64,000 nt of DNA from JBCCOW01 sp038749105 (GCA_038749105.1 JBCDIM010000013.1:11902-75901); one strand, 5' to 3'. Numbered from the stretch's first letter, positions 1 through 8,737 are shown. Translations and numbers: made by a program. Notes: a model not told the origin generated them from the letters alone.

Positions 1-89
1 GCCCGCAAGAGCTCAATCAAGGCACCAAATATAGCCCAACCGCCTCGGCTCAACAGCCCGCAGGCTTGTGGGGTGGTCAAGCCTGGGTA

Positions 90-605
90 TCAGCCAGCGG
101 TCGGCACCTCGTGGACGGCGACCTCGTCCGTCTGGGTGTCCAGCACCGCGACGGTGTACCGGCTGGCCCGGAACAGGGCCCCGGGGTTGATCACCCGCGT
201 CTGGCCCCGCCGCTCGTCGGAGCAGCGGTGGGTGTGGCCGTGGCAGAGGTAGTCGACCCCGTCGCGGAGGGCGTCTTCCATGTCGGCCTCGACGTGCCCG
301 TGGCAGAACGCCAACCGTTTGCCGTCCAGCTCGATCCGGCCGGCGGGGTGGTCCACCGCGATGCCCAGGGTCTGGGCGTACTGGGACATCGCGGGGATGT
401 CCCAGTCGGTGTTGCCGAAGACCAGCCGGGAGTCCACCGGGCGGTCCGTGACGCCCTCGACCGCCAACGCGTCCACGACCTCGACGCTGCCCACGTCGCC
501 CAGGTGCAGCAGCACGTCGATGCCCTGGTCCAGCAGCAGGTCAACCGCCCGGAGGGTCGTCTGCGTTCGGCCGTGTGAGTCTGAGAGTAGTCCGATCTTT
601 GCCAA
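90..605 (-). CDS. YfcE/MJ0936-type metallophosphoesterase
   Basis: Predicted cytosolic metal-dependent phosphodiesterase of 171 residues, a normal length for the YfcE/MJ0936 family. All family motifs are present in order: SDSHG near residue 8, HLGDVG near 35, VFGNTDWD near 63, FCHGH near 99 and CHGHTHR near 121, so both metal sites look intact. The start codon is TTG, with GGTGG about eight bases upstream. There is no nearby in-frame ATG before the first motif. The gene is divergent from trpC and has its own -35/-10 pair at 656-683. The natural substrate cannot be told from sequence. Confidence 0.88.
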   Translation of the reverse strand: MAKIGLLSDSHGRTQTTLRAVDLLLDQGIDVLLHLGDVGSVEVVDALAVEGVTDRPVDSRLVFGNTDWDIPAMSQYAQTLGIAVDHPAGRIELDGKRLAFCHGHVEADMEDALRDGVDYLCHGHTHRCSDERRGQTRVINPGALFRASRYTVAVLDTQTDEVAVHEVPTAG

Positions 606-655
606 TGCCCGCCACCGTGATTCGCGAGTCGCTCGGTTGCAGGCCGAGGCCGCAG

Positions 656-683
656 ATCATAGCGGGCTCGATCCGCGCCGCAA
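656..683 (-). promoter_or_regulatory. sigma70-like promoter of the metallophosphoesterase gene
   Basis: Reading the minus strand, TTGCGG (683-678), a 16-base spacer and TATGAT (661-656) form a good housekeeping promoter about 50 bases before the TTG start. It lies in the divergent intergenic region shared with trpC. Confidence 0.5.
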
Positions 684-731
684 CCCCTGCTGTCCCAAAC
701 GCCGGCCGCCACGCCGGGCACGTTCGCGGGC

Positions 732-737
732 TATGCT
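732..737 (+). promoter_or_regulatory. -10 box (TATGCT) of trpC, leaderless arrangement
   Basis: TATGCT ends exactly six bases before the trpC ATG at 744, placing the transcription start on or next to the A of the ATG. No Shine-Dalgarno sequence is present. The same hexamer and spacing recur before the lipoprotein gene at 9205. Confidence 0.55.
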
Positions 738-743
738 CGCCGC

Positions 744-1559
744 ATGAGCGACGTCCTGGCCGAGATCGTGCAGCACACCCGGGGCGTGGTGGAAGACGCG
801 CGGCAGAAGACCACGCTCGACGACATCCAGCGAATGGCCCACGACGCCGAGCCGCCCCGCAACTTCTTCTCCGCCCTGACCCGGCCCGCCAACACGCTGC
901 GGGTCATCGCCGAGGTCAAGCGGGCCTCGCCCTCCGCGGGGCTGATCCGCCCCGACTTCGACCCGGTTGCCATTGCTCGGGCCTACGCCGAGAACGGCGC
1001 CGCCGCCATCTCCTGCCTCACCGACGAGAAGTACTTCGGCGGCGACCTGGCCTACATCCAGCAGATCAAGGACGCGGTCCGCCTGCCCGTGCTCCGCAAG
1101 GACTTCATCGTCGATCCGTACCAGGTCTACGAGGCCCGAGCCGCCGGGGCCGACGCCATCCTGCTCATCGCCGAATGCCTCGGCGAGCCGCAGATGATCG
1201 ACCTCATGATCCTCGCCACCGAGCTCCGCATGACCACCCTCCTCGAGGTCCACAGCCTCGAGTCCCTCATCCAGGTCAAGCCCCACCTCGGGTTCCCCCA
1301 CCCCGCCTACCAGCTCCTGGGCATCAACAACCGCAACCTCAAGACCATGCACACCAACGTGCAGCACACCCTCGAACTGCTCCCCGAAGTCCCCAACCGC
1401 GACGTCCTGGTCAGCGAGTCCGGCATCACCACCCACGACCACACCCAGACCCTCCAACGCCACAGCGTCCACCGCGCCCTAGTTGGCGAACACCTCATGC
1501 GCCAGCCCGATGTCGGCCTCGCCCTCAAGCAGCTCATCCACGGCAATATCGGCGACTAG
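744..1559 (+). CDS. trpC: indole-3-glycerol phosphate synthase
   Basis: TIM-barrel enzyme that converts CdRP to indole-3-glycerol phosphate in tryptophan synthesis. It has 271 residues, the usual length. Visible motifs are VIAEVKRASPSAG (catalytic Lys and phosphate-binding region, about residue 55), LRKDFIVDPYQ (catalytic Lys, about 118), AECL, LLEVH, INNRNL and SESGITT. It stands alone: no other trp gene lies in the window. Its TAG stop shares the four bases CTAG with the stop of the convergent metallo-beta-lactamase-fold gene. The ATG is fixed by the -10 box six bases upstream. Confidence 0.96.
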   Translation: MSDVLAEIVQHTRGVVEDARQKTTLDDIQRMAHDAEPPRNFFSALTRPANTLRVIAEVKRASPSAGLIRPDFDPVAIARAYAENGAAAISCLTDEKYFGGDLAYIQQIKDAVRLPVLRKDFIVDPYQVYEARAAGADAILLIAECLGEPQMIDLMILATELRMTTLLEVHSLESLIQVKPHLGFPHPAYQLLGINNRNLKTMHTNVQHTLELLPEVPNRDVLVSESGITTHDHTQTLQRHSVHRALVGEHLMRQPDVGLALKQLIHGNIGD

Positions 1560-2488
1560 CGCTTCGCCGTCGCCGTGGCGTTCGGCATCGCTCCCGTGTG
1601 GTGACCGTCCAGCTTGATCCGTAGCCCGTCGTACGCCAGGTTCACCCCGTCCGGTAGGGCCGCGTCGACCTCGGCGTGCATCAGGTCGTGGGCGATGTGG
1701 GTCAGGTAGGTCTGCTTTGCGCCCAGCTGCTCCGCCACCTCACACGCCCGCTCCACCGTCATGTGCGTCGGGTGGTGCCGGTGCCGCAGCCCGTCGATGA
1801 TCAGCACGTCCAGCCCCTCCAGCAGCCGCCAGCTCTCCGGAGGCACCGTCGAGACGTCCGTGCAATACGCCAATGACGCCCCCCCGGAAGCTCCACCGGA
1901 AACTCCACCGAAGTCCACCCGAAACCCCAGGATGGGCAGCCGCCCGTGCATCAGCCGCACCGGCGTCCACCGGCTCCCAAACCAGTCAAACCCCTCACCC
2001 GCGTGCAGCTCGTGCGCGATCAGGTTCGCGATGAACGTCTTCTTGTTCGGCCCCCGCTTGGCCTGGAAGATGTACGGCAGCATGTCCGACAACGCGTCGA
2101 GCGTCTGCCGCTCCGCGAACACATCAATCGGCTGGCCCATCACCGCGTTAAACCGCCGGAGGTCGTCCGTCCCGAACACGTGATCGGCGTGCATGTGCGT
2201 GTACACCACCCCGTCCAGCCGGGACAGCCGCTCCCGGATCGCCTGCACCCGAAGGTCTGGCGATGCGTCGATCAACACCTGCCGAACCCCCGCCTGCTCC
2301 GCATTGAACGCCACCGCCTCCCGGTTCGCCTCCGTGTCCGGCAGCCCGTCATCCGTCCACCGCACCAACACCGACGCCCGCATCCGGTTGTCCCGCGGAT
2401 CATCCGACGTGCACACCGGACAATCGCAGCCGATCATCGGCACCCCCGCCGACGTCCCGCTCCCAAGCACAATCAGTTCAAGCGACAT
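1556..2488 (-). CDS. MBL-fold metallo-hydrolase (PhnP-like)
   Basis: Metallo-beta-lactamase-fold hydrolase related to PhnP-type phosphodiesterases, 310 residues. It opens with ELIVLGSGTSAGVP and a CDCPVC zinc-knuckle-like motif, followed by the THMHADH metal motif near residue 120 and a second His/Asp set (CTDVS, DGLRHRHHPTH, THIAHD). I chose the ATG at 2488 because a TACGCT box ends six bases before it and the family homology begins at its first residues. An in-frame GTG at 2527 overlaps the tsaD stop as GTGA and could allow a longer coupled form. Substrate unknown. Confidence 0.85.
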   Translation of the reverse strand: MSLELIVLGSGTSAGVPMIGCDCPVCTSDDPRDNRMRASVLVRWTDDGLPDTEANREAVAFNAEQAGVRQVLIDASPDLRVQAIRERLSRLDGVVYTHMHADHVFGTDDLRRFNAVMGQPIDVFAERQTLDALSDMLPYIFQAKRGPNKKTFIANLIAHELHAGEGFDWFGSRWTPVRLMHGRLPILGFRVDFGGVSGGASGGASLAYCTDVSTVPPESWRLLEGLDVLIIDGLRHRHHPTHMTVERACEVAEQLGAKQTYLTHIAHDLMHAEVDAALPDGVNLAYDGLRIKLDGHHTGAMPNATATAKR

Positions 2489-2494
2489 CCGGGT

Positions 2495-2500
2495 AGCGTA
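2495..2500 (-). promoter_or_regulatory. -10 box (TACGCT) of the MBL hydrolase gene
   Basis: Minus-strand TACGCT lies six bases from the ATG at 2488, just inside the intergenic gap after tsaD. This suggests an independent leaderless transcript in addition to read-through from tsaD. Confidence 0.45.
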
Positions 2501-2523
2501 GCCCGTCTGGCCCCACGGCCGCT

Positions 2524-3591
2524 TCACCCGCGCGTCGTGCTGAATACCGGCAGGCCCAGCCCGTCGCCCACACCGTCCGCAGTCAATTGGTGGAAGGCTA
2601 GCCCGGCAATCATCGCGGCGTTGTCTACGCAGTAGCTCATCGGGGGGACGCCGACGCGTAGGCCGTGCCGCTCACCGAACGCGGGCAGCCGCCGGCGCAG
2701 TTCGCTGTTGGCCGTTACGCCCCCACCCGCCAGCAGCGTTTTCACCGTTGTGCCCTCGGCTTCAAGCTGGGTCAACGCCCGCTCGAGCTTCCGCTCCACC
2801 GTGTCCATCACCGCGGCTTGGAACGACGCGGCGAGGTCGGCCCGCTCCTTCTCAGACAGGTCCGCCGCCGACTGTTCAAAACGACTCTCAGCTCCCCGGC
2901 CCACCGGCTTGCCGCGGACCTTGTACAGCAGCGCCGTCTTCAATCCCGAAAACGAGAAGTCCAGCGAATCCTTGCCGAGCATGGGACGGGGCAGATCGTG
3001 AGCTGTGGGATCGCCCGTCTGGGCCAACCGGTCCAGTGAGGGTCCGCCGGGATAACCCGCGTCGAGCATGACCGCGGCCTTGTCGTAGGCCTCGCCGACC
3101 GCGTCGTCGATCGTCGCCCCGAGACGCGTCAAATCCGTCGGCCCACCGACCCGGTACAGGCTCGTGTGCCCGCCGGAAATCACCAGCCCCAACGCCGGAT
3201 ACACCTCGCTCTCCGATAGCTCGGTGTCGAGCAGGGGGGCGTACAGGTGCGCTTCGACGTGATCCACGCCGACCAGCGGCACACCCAATGACCACGCCAG
3301 CGCCTTCGCCGCCGACACGCCCACCACGAGTGACCCGATCAGCCCCGGCCGATTCCCCACCGCCACCCCATCCACCCCGCCCCAACCGATTCCGGCCTCT
3401 CGAAGCGCCGCTTCCACCACCGGCGTCAGCCGCTCGAGGTGTGCCCGGCTTGCGACCTCCGGCACGACCCCGCCGTACTCCGCGTGCAGCTCGTGCTGCG
3501 ACGCCACGACGTTCGACCGCACCGCTCGGCCGTTCTCGACGACAGACGCGGCCGTCTCATCGCAGCTCGATTCGAGCCCAAGGATCAGCAT
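2524..3591 (-). CDS. tsaD: tRNA N6-adenosine threonylcarbamoyltransferase
   Basis: TsaD (Kae1/Gcp) transfers the threonylcarbamoyl group to A37 of ANN-decoding tRNAs. It has 355 residues from the ATG at 3591. Visible are the N-terminal ILGLESSCDETAAS signature, the iron/zinc-binding HVEAH (about residue 110), SGGHTSLY (about 138), a GVTANSELR region and the C-terminal DNAAMIAG. The ATG is preferred over the in-frame TTG two codons earlier because GAGGGG lies about nine bases before it. TsaB, TsaC and TsaE are not in the window. Confidence 0.96.
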   Translation of the reverse strand: MLILGLESSCDETAASVVENGRAVRSNVVASQHELHAEYGGVVPEVASRAHLERLTPVVEAALREAGIGWGGVDGVAVGNRPGLIGSLVVGVSAAKALAWSLGVPLVGVDHVEAHLYAPLLDTELSESEVYPALGLVISGGHTSLYRVGGPTDLTRLGATIDDAVGEAYDKAAVMLDAGYPGGPSLDRLAQTGDPTAHDLPRPMLGKDSLDFSFSGLKTALLYKVRGKPVGRGAESRFEQSAADLSEKERADLAASFQAAVMDTVERKLERALTQLEAEGTTVKTLLAGGGVTANSELRRRLPAFGERHGLRVGVPPMSYCVDNAAMIAGLAFHQLTADGVGDGLGLPVFSTTRG

Positions 3592-3610
3592 CGCCAAGCA
3601 CCCCTCAGCA

Positions 3611-3658
3611 GCGAGCCGGGGCGTGTCGCCCCGGCCGACCCGACACGGGCCGGCTCGC
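3611..3658. repeat. nested palindromic repeat, copy 1 (GAGCCGGGGCG family)
   Basis: An inner perfect stem CCGGGGCG/CGCCCCGG with loop TGT spans 3616-3634. An outer stem GCGAGCCGG/CCGGCTCGC spans 3611-3619 and 3650-3658. About 32 bases starting at AGCGAGCC recur almost identically at 54949-54980. It lies between the S41 protease gene and tsaD and could act as an RNA hairpin. Confidence 0.7.
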
Positions 3659-3684
3659 CTGTAGATAGCGATTGATGCGACATG

Positions 3685-5181
3685 TCACTCACCGTCCGCC
3701 GGCTGCGTCGCCGGGGCCGTCGCTGGGGCGGCACCGCCCGCGTCGAGCTCGGCCAGCCGCTCCTCGATCTCCTGCCGGGTCTCGTCCAACAGCTCGAGCC
3801 GACGCTCCAGGTCCTGCCGCTGCTTCGCCTTGACCAGCAGGTCCACATCCCGGCGACCCACCTCGGGCCACGCGCCGCCGCCCAGCTTCCCGATCACCGC
3901 TTCGAGCGCCGCGGCCAGCTGCGGGTCCTTGATCGTTTCCCGCAGGAAATCGGGCGTCACCTCGGCGTCGTCATACGGCCGGGTCGTCGGCTCGTCCCGA
4001 CGCAGCGTCAGCATCTCCCGGATCGCCTCGGGGGTCATCGGCACATACGCGCCGTCCGACGGGTCGACGCCCCAACGCTCAGCCCCGTCGACCTTGTGGA
4101 TCTTCTCGCCCGACGGGATGTAGTAGTAGGCGGTGGTCAGCTTGATCGCCCCGCGGTCGCGCCCGAGCGGCCGGAGCTGCTGCACGCTGCCCTTGCCGAA
4201 GGTCCGCGTGCCCACGATCAGCGCCCGCTGGTTGTCCTTAAGCGCCCCAGCCAGGATCTCGGACGCCGACGCCGAGTTCTCGTTCGCCAGCAGCACGATC
4301 GGCATCGCTTCGGGAATCAGAGGCCGGTCCTCGGACTTGAGCACCGACTCGGCGACCTTCCGCCCCCGCGTCGACACGATCGTCTGGCCCGCGGGCAGCA
4401 GCATGTCACCGATCGACTGGGCCTGATTGAGCAGGCCGCCGCCGTTGAACCGCACGTCCAGGATCAGGCCCCGCATGCCCAGGCCCTTGAGCTCCAGCAG
4501 GGCTTCACGCAGCTCCGCGTCGGTGCGCTTGCCGAACTGGGTCAGGCGGACGTAGCCGATCTTGTTGACCGGGTCGAGCATGTAGTCGAACCGCTGCTCT
4601 TCGACCCGCCGGACCCCACGGACCGAGCGGACCTGGATGCGGTCGCGGGTGATGGTGATGTCGGCCTCTTCGCCCGAGCGGTGCCGGACGGTGATGGTCA
4701 CGTCCGTGCCCTTGACGCCCTTGAGCCGCTTGATCGCGTCCTGCAAGGTCATGCCCAGCGTGTCCTCGTCCTCGATCTTCAGCACGATGTCGCCGGGCTG
4801 CACGCCCGAGTTCCAGGCCGGCGAATCCTCGAGCGGCGCGACGATCCGCAGCCGATCCTTGAACAGATCGACCTCGGCCCCGATGCCCACAAACGAGCCG
4901 TCCACCGACTCGGTGAACTGCTTCAGGTCGTCCGGCGACAGGTAGTTCGTGTACGGGTCGTTCAGCGAGTCGATCATGCCCTCGATCGCCGCCTCGGCCG
5001 CCGCTTCCTGGTCCACATCGGTGACATACAGCTCGCTGAGCAGGTGACGCACCTCGATGAACCGCTCCAGCTCACCCAGGCTGTCGCCGCCGCCGGTCCG
5101 GGCGAAACCGGCTTTCACCCCCGCCAACACCACAAACAGCACGCCGATCAACGCCGCATTCTTGAGCACCCGATTCATCAT
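3685..5181 (-). CDS. S41-family carboxyl-terminal processing peptidase
   Basis: Exported serine protease of the CtpA/Prc family, 498 residues. An N-terminal hydrophobic stretch (about residues 8-24) acts as a signal or anchor. It is followed by a PDZ domain (about 90-170, containing QPGDIVLKI) and the S41 catalytic domain. NENSASASE (about residue 300) carries the catalytic Ser and GTRTFGKGSVQ (about 330) the catalytic Lys. The C-terminal 60 residues form a charged, probably coiled tail ending in an Ala/Pro/Thr-rich stretch. The ATG at 5181 has GAGGTG eight bases upstream, so the longer frame starting at 5217 is not needed. Confidence 0.93.
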   Translation of the reverse strand: MMNRVLKNAALIGVLFVVLAGVKAGFARTGGGDSLGELERFIEVRHLLSELYVTDVDQEAAAEAAIEGMIDSLNDPYTNYLSPDDLKQFTESVDGSFVGIGAEVDLFKDRLRIVAPLEDSPAWNSGVQPGDIVLKIEDEDTLGMTLQDAIKRLKGVKGTDVTITVRHRSGEEADITITRDRIQVRSVRGVRRVEEQRFDYMLDPVNKIGYVRLTQFGKRTDAELREALLELKGLGMRGLILDVRFNGGGLLNQAQSIGDMLLPAGQTIVSTRGRKVAESVLKSEDRPLIPEAMPIVLLANENSASASEILAGALKDNQRALIVGTRTFGKGSVQQLRPLGRDRGAIKLTTAYYYIPSGEKIHKVDGAERWGVDPSDGAYVPMTPEAIREMLTLRRDEPTTRPYDDAEVTPDFLRETIKDPQLAAALEAVIGKLGGGAWPEVGRRDVDLLVKAKQRQDLERRLELLDETRQEIEERLAELDAGGAAPATAPATQPADGE

Positions 5182-5279
5182 GCGAAAACACCTCGAAGGA
5201 GAAAACCGTCGGTCCAATCCACCCGTACCCGCTGTCGTGATGTTACCTGCCGGACCGCTGCCGGGTTCGCTCCCCGAGC

Positions 5280-6296
5280 CTACTCGACCTCATACACATC
5301 GCCGGCGTGGAACAGCTTCTCCAGCGTCCCGGCCCCGCGCTTCTCGGTCGCGTCATCGACCTGCCCCTGCACCAGGTCCTCGTAGACCTCCCGCTGCTCC
5401 CGGTAGAACACGCCCATCGGCTCGGGGAACTCGGGGTAGTGCAGCCGGGCGAGCATCATCGCCATCGCCGAGTTGGTCTCGTCGTGGAAGAGCAGGTCAT
5501 CCTCGGTGATCCCCGCTTCTCCCAGGGCGACGACTTCCGGCGTGTGCCCGACCATGCGGAGGCCCTTGTCAAGGTTTTTGCCGAAGATCATCGGCTTGCC
5601 GTGGTCGAGGTACAGCACGCTGTCCTCGCGGGTGTCCTTGCCGGTGAGCGACTCGAACGCGCCGTCGTTGAAGATGTTGCAGTTCTGGTAGATCTCGCAG
5701 AACGACGTGCCGCGGTGGCTGTTGGCTTCGGTCAGCACATCCGTCAGCCCGCGGTCCTTGTCGGTCGACCGGGCCACGAAGGTCCCGCCCGCCGCCAGCG
5801 CGACTTGAACGGGATCGATCGGGAAGTCCAGCGAGCCCATCGGCGTCGACTTGGTCTTCTTCCCCTGCTCGCTCGTCGGCGAGTACTGCCCCTTGGTCAG
5901 CCCGTAGATCCGGTTGTTGAACAGCAGCACGTTGACGTCGACGTTCCGCCGCAGCAGGTGCATCATGTGGTTCCCGCCGATGGAGAACCCGTCGCCGTCG
6001 CCGGTGATCATCCAGACATCAAGCTCCGGGTTCGCGATCTTGAGGCCGGACACGATCCCGGGGGCCCGGCCGTGGATCGTGTGGAACCCGTAGGTGTCCA
6101 TGTAGTACGGGAACCGCGACGAGCACCCGATGCCGGAGATGAAGACCGTGTTCTCGCGCCGGTGCCCCGTCTGGGCGACCACGCGCTGCACCGCGTTGAG
6201 GATCGCGTAGTCCCCACACCCCGGGCACCACCTCACATCCTGATCGGAGGCGAAGTCTTTGGCTTTCAGGACTGGGAGCTTGGCTTCAGTGGCCAT
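5280..6296 (-). CDS. korB: 2-oxoacid:ferredoxin oxidoreductase, beta subunit
   Basis: TPP-binding beta subunit of a CoA-dependent 2-oxoacid:ferredoxin oxidoreductase (2-oxoglutarate type by similarity), 338 residues. It carries WCPGCGDY (iron-sulfur Cys pair, about residue 23), SGIGCSSR (third Cys), the TPP/Mg motif GDGDGFSIGGNH (about 98) and NNRIYGLTKGQ (about 128). It works with the fused alpha/gamma subunit KorA, encoded upstream on the same strand and separated only by a 92-codon gene. Its first codons overlap the end of that small gene by 11 bases, so translation is probably coupled. Confidence 0.94.
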   Translation of the reverse strand: MATEAKLPVLKAKDFASDQDVRWCPGCGDYAILNAVQRVVAQTGHRRENTVFISGIGCSSRFPYYMDTYGFHTIHGRAPGIVSGLKIANPELDVWMITGDGDGFSIGGNHMMHLLRRNVDVNVLLFNNRIYGLTKGQYSPTSEQGKKTKSTPMGSLDFPIDPVQVALAAGGTFVARSTDKDRGLTDVLTEANSHRGTSFCEIYQNCNIFNDGAFESLTGKDTREDSVLYLDHGKPMIFGKNLDKGLRMVGHTPEVVALGEAGITEDDLLFHDETNSAMAMMLARLHYPEFPEPMGVFYREQREVYEDLVQGQVDDATEKRGAGTLEKLFHAGDVYEVE

Positions 6297-6564
6297 TGGG
6301 CGTAATCCACCACATACGGGGTTTGGGTTGTTCAGGTTGAAATTCGATGCTTTCGATCATGACGACATCAAGCAGATCAATGCCGCCTTGATCCGAAGGC
6401 TTAGCGATGACCAGGGTGCGTTTATCGCCAGAGAGGATCGCTTGGTCGGCGCTGCTTACCCCGATCTGCCGACCACTTGGATATGAAATAATGAACGGCT
6501 TGAAAGGCTCTGCCGCCAGTGCATCTTTCATTTCAGTGGGGTTCATGATCAGGTTCTCTTTCAA
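6286..6564 (-). CDS. small conserved protein between korA and korB
   Basis: A 92-residue protein of unknown function (86 if the second Met is used). The segment PFKPFIISYPSGRQIGV...ILSGDKRTLVIAKP...IDLLDVVMIESIE resembles small planctomycete proteins with a PFRPF...DGR...V.H...ID pattern. Its start lies three bases after the korA stop and its end overlaps korB by 11 bases, so it is co-transcribed with the oxidoreductase. No signal peptide, membrane segment or Cys cluster is visible. Whether it serves the enzyme or is a passenger is unknown. Confidence 0.72.
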   Translation of the reverse strand: MKENLIMNPTEMKDALAAEPFKPFIISYPSGRQIGVSSADQAILSGDKRTLVIAKPSDQGGIDLLDVVMIESIEFQPEQPKPRMWWITPNGH

Positions 6565-6567
6565 AAT

Positions 6568-8577
6568 CTAGGCGACCGATACTACGCCACCCTCCGGCCA
6601 CAGCGCCTCGGCCTCGCCCCACTGCCCGCTCAGCATCAGTTCGATCGCCTGCTCGACCTCTTCGACGAGGAACGGCTTGCCCTGGACCTTGTTAAGGCCG
6701 CGGGCGTCAGCGAGATATCGGCCGCGGATCAGCAGGCGGAGCTGGCCGTCGTTGAGCTCGGGGATGAGGATCTTGTCGAACCGCTTGAGCACCTCGCCCA
6801 GGTTCTTGGGCATCGGGTTGAGGTAGCGGAGCTGGGCGCTGCTGACCGCGTGGCCTTTTTCGCGGGCCCGGTTGGCGGCGGTGGTGATGCTGCCGTAGGG
6901 GCCGCCCCAGCCCAGAAGCAGCAGGTCGCCGGTGTCGGGGCCGTTGAGTTCGAGCGGGGGCAGGTGGTCGGCGACCTTGCGGACCTTGTCGGCCCGCAGT
7001 CGGGTCATGGCCTGGTGGTTGTCGGGGTCATAGGAGACGTTGCCGGTGCCGTTTTGCTTTTCGAGGCCGCCGATGCGGTGCTCGCCGCCGGGCGTGCCGG
7101 GGACCATCCAGGGGCGGGCGTGGTTGGCGTCCCGCGTGTAGGGCTGGAAGGGTTCGAGCGGGACGCCGTTGGCGACGCGGGCGGGGGGGTGTTTGACGGT
7201 GATGGGCTCGAAGCCGTCGGCATCGGGGACGGGCCAGGCCTCGGAGCCGTTGGCGAGGTAGCCGTCGGTCAGCAGCAGGACCGGAACCATGTGCTGCACC
7301 GCGACGCGGCAGGCCTCGACCGCGGCGTCGAAGCAGTCGGCGGGGGACTGTGGGGCGATGACGACCATGGGGCAGTCGCCGTTGCGCCCGAACATGGCCT
7401 GCAGGAGGTCGGACTGCTCGGTCTTGGTCGGTAGCCCGGTCGAGGGACCACCGCGCTGAACGTTGACGACGACCATGGGCAGCTCGGTCATCACTGCGAG
7501 GCCCATGGCTTCGCCCTTGAGCGCGAGGCCCGGGCCGGAGGTGCCGGTGACCGCGAGCTGGCCGGCGAAGGCGGCGCCGATCGCGGCACAGCAGGCGGCG
7601 ATCTCGTCTTCTGCTTGGAAGGTCTTAACGCCGTAGTTCTTGGCCGGGGCGAGGTAGTGCAGGATGTCGGAGGCCGGCGTGATCGGGTACGAGCAATAGA
7701 TCAGGTTTTTCTCGGCCAGCTTCGACGCGGTGACGAGGCCCATGGCGAGGGCTTCGTTGCCCGTGACCTTGCGGTACTTGCCGGGGGTGATGTCGGCCTT
7801 GGGCACCCGGTACCGGGCGGGGAAGATCTCGGCGGTCTCGCCGAAGTAGTACCCGGCCTTGAGCGCCCGGCTGTTGGCCTCGGTGACCTCTGGGCGTTTC
7901 TTGCGGACGGTGAAGGTCTGGTGCAGGTTGTTGAGCGTGTTGTCGAGCGGTCGGCCGTAGAGCCAGTAGACCAGCCCGAGGGCATACATGTTCTTGCAGC
8001 GGGACGCGTCTTTGGGCTTGAGCCCGAGGTCTTTCAGGGCCTCGGCGTTGAGCTTGGTGATCGGGACGCGGTAGAGCTTGTACTTCTGGTTGATCGCCTC
8101 GTCGTCGAGCGGGTTGATCGGTTCTTTGGAGCCCTCGGGCGTCGGGTAGCCGGCCTTCTTGAGGTTGGTCTTGGTGAACTCCGAGTCGTTGACGATGACG
8201 ATGCCGCCGGGGTCGACGTCGGCGATGTGGGCCTTGAAGGCTGCGGGGTTCATGGCGATAAGGGCGTCGACGCGGTCGCCGGGCGTGAAGATCTCGGAGG
8301 CGGCGAAGTTGATCTGGAAGCCCGATACGCCGGCGACCGTGCCCGCGGGGGCGCGGATCTCGGCGGGGTAGTCTGGCAGGGTCGCGACGTCGTTCCCGAG
8401 CACGGCCGAGGTGTCCGTGAACTGCGTGCCCGCCAGCTGCATGCCGTCGCCCGAGTCGCCCGCAAAACGCACCACCGCCGACAACAGATCGTCAACCGGT
8501 TTGGACGATTCGGCGGGTAGAGGGGCGGACGCGGTGTCCGCCCCGGCGGGGTCGGTGGTAGGGGGGTCGGATGACAT
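6568..8577 (-). CDS. korA: 2-oxoacid:acceptor oxidoreductase, fused gamma/alpha subunit
   Basis: Large subunit (669 residues) of a 2-oxoacid:ferredoxin oxidoreductase. The N-terminal gamma-type domain (RFAGDSGDGMQLAG, about residues 32-220) is fused to the alpha pyrimidine-binding domain (GNEALAMGLV, SYPITPASDIL, QAEDEIAA, GTSGPGLALKGEA). It catalyses CoA-dependent oxidative decarboxylation with KorB, reducing ferredoxin. The open frame extends upstream, but a promoter at 8640-8668 would start transcription near 8633, so the ATG at 8577 is chosen. An ATG at 8652 is the alternative. The first 30 residues are Pro/Ser/Ala-rich and outside the domain. Confidence 0.93.
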   Translation of the reverse strand: MSSDPPTTDPAGADTASAPLPAESSKPVDDLLSAVVRFAGDSGDGMQLAGTQFTDTSAVLGNDVATLPDYPAEIRAPAGTVAGVSGFQINFAASEIFTPGDRVDALIAMNPAAFKAHIADVDPGGIVIVNDSEFTKTNLKKAGYPTPEGSKEPINPLDDEAINQKYKLYRVPITKLNAEALKDLGLKPKDASRCKNMYALGLVYWLYGRPLDNTLNNLHQTFTVRKKRPEVTEANSRALKAGYYFGETAEIFPARYRVPKADITPGKYRKVTGNEALAMGLVTASKLAEKNLIYCSYPITPASDILHYLAPAKNYGVKTFQAEDEIAACCAAIGAAFAGQLAVTGTSGPGLALKGEAMGLAVMTELPMVVVNVQRGGPSTGLPTKTEQSDLLQAMFGRNGDCPMVVIAPQSPADCFDAAVEACRVAVQHMVPVLLLTDGYLANGSEAWPVPDADGFEPITVKHPPARVANGVPLEPFQPYTRDANHARPWMVPGTPGGEHRIGGLEKQNGTGNVSYDPDNHQAMTRLRADKVRKVADHLPPLELNGPDTGDLLLLGWGGPYGSITTAANRAREKGHAVSSAQLRYLNPMPKNLGEVLKRFDKILIPELNDGQLRLLIRGRYLADARGLNKVQGKPFLVEEVEQAIELMLSGQWGEAEALWPEGGVVSVA

Positions 8578-8639
8578 CTGGGGATCGGCCTGGGTGGGAC
8601 CCGAGCTCAGCGGCGGGGTCTCGTAGCGGGGAATCGTGG

Positions 8640-8668
8640 AGTTTAGCCCCATTCGCGGGCCTCGCCAA
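8640..8668 (-). promoter_or_regulatory. sigma70-like promoter of the korA-korB operon
   Basis: Minus strand TTGGCG (8668-8663), 17-base spacer, TAAACT (8645-8640). The predicted transcript starts about 55 bases before the korA ATG at 8577 and excludes the longer start at 8652. Confidence 0.5.
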
Positions 8669-8725
8669 CACCCGACAGCCCATGAATTAGCCAGGAATTG
8701 TGCAGGCTTTTGGAGATTCCGGTGG

Positions 8726-8731
8726 CATACT
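8726..8731 (+). promoter_or_regulatory. -10 box (CATACT) of lipoprotein gene 8738, leaderless arrangement
   Basis: CATACT ends six bases before the GTG at 8738 and no Shine-Dalgarno sequence is present. This supports a GTG-initiated leaderless message. Confidence 0.45.
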
Positions 8732-8737
8732 TGAGTC

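Noticed and set aside
1..89. A gene end at the left edge
   Set aside because: The 89 bases before the metallophosphoesterase stop show no family-like reading frame in any phase and no clear terminator.
3682..5385. Long plus-strand open frame opposite the S41 protease gene
   Set aside because: It is an antisense shadow caused by GC-rich codons. It has no family motif, is rich in Arg/Leu/His, and the minus strand holds a complete protease.
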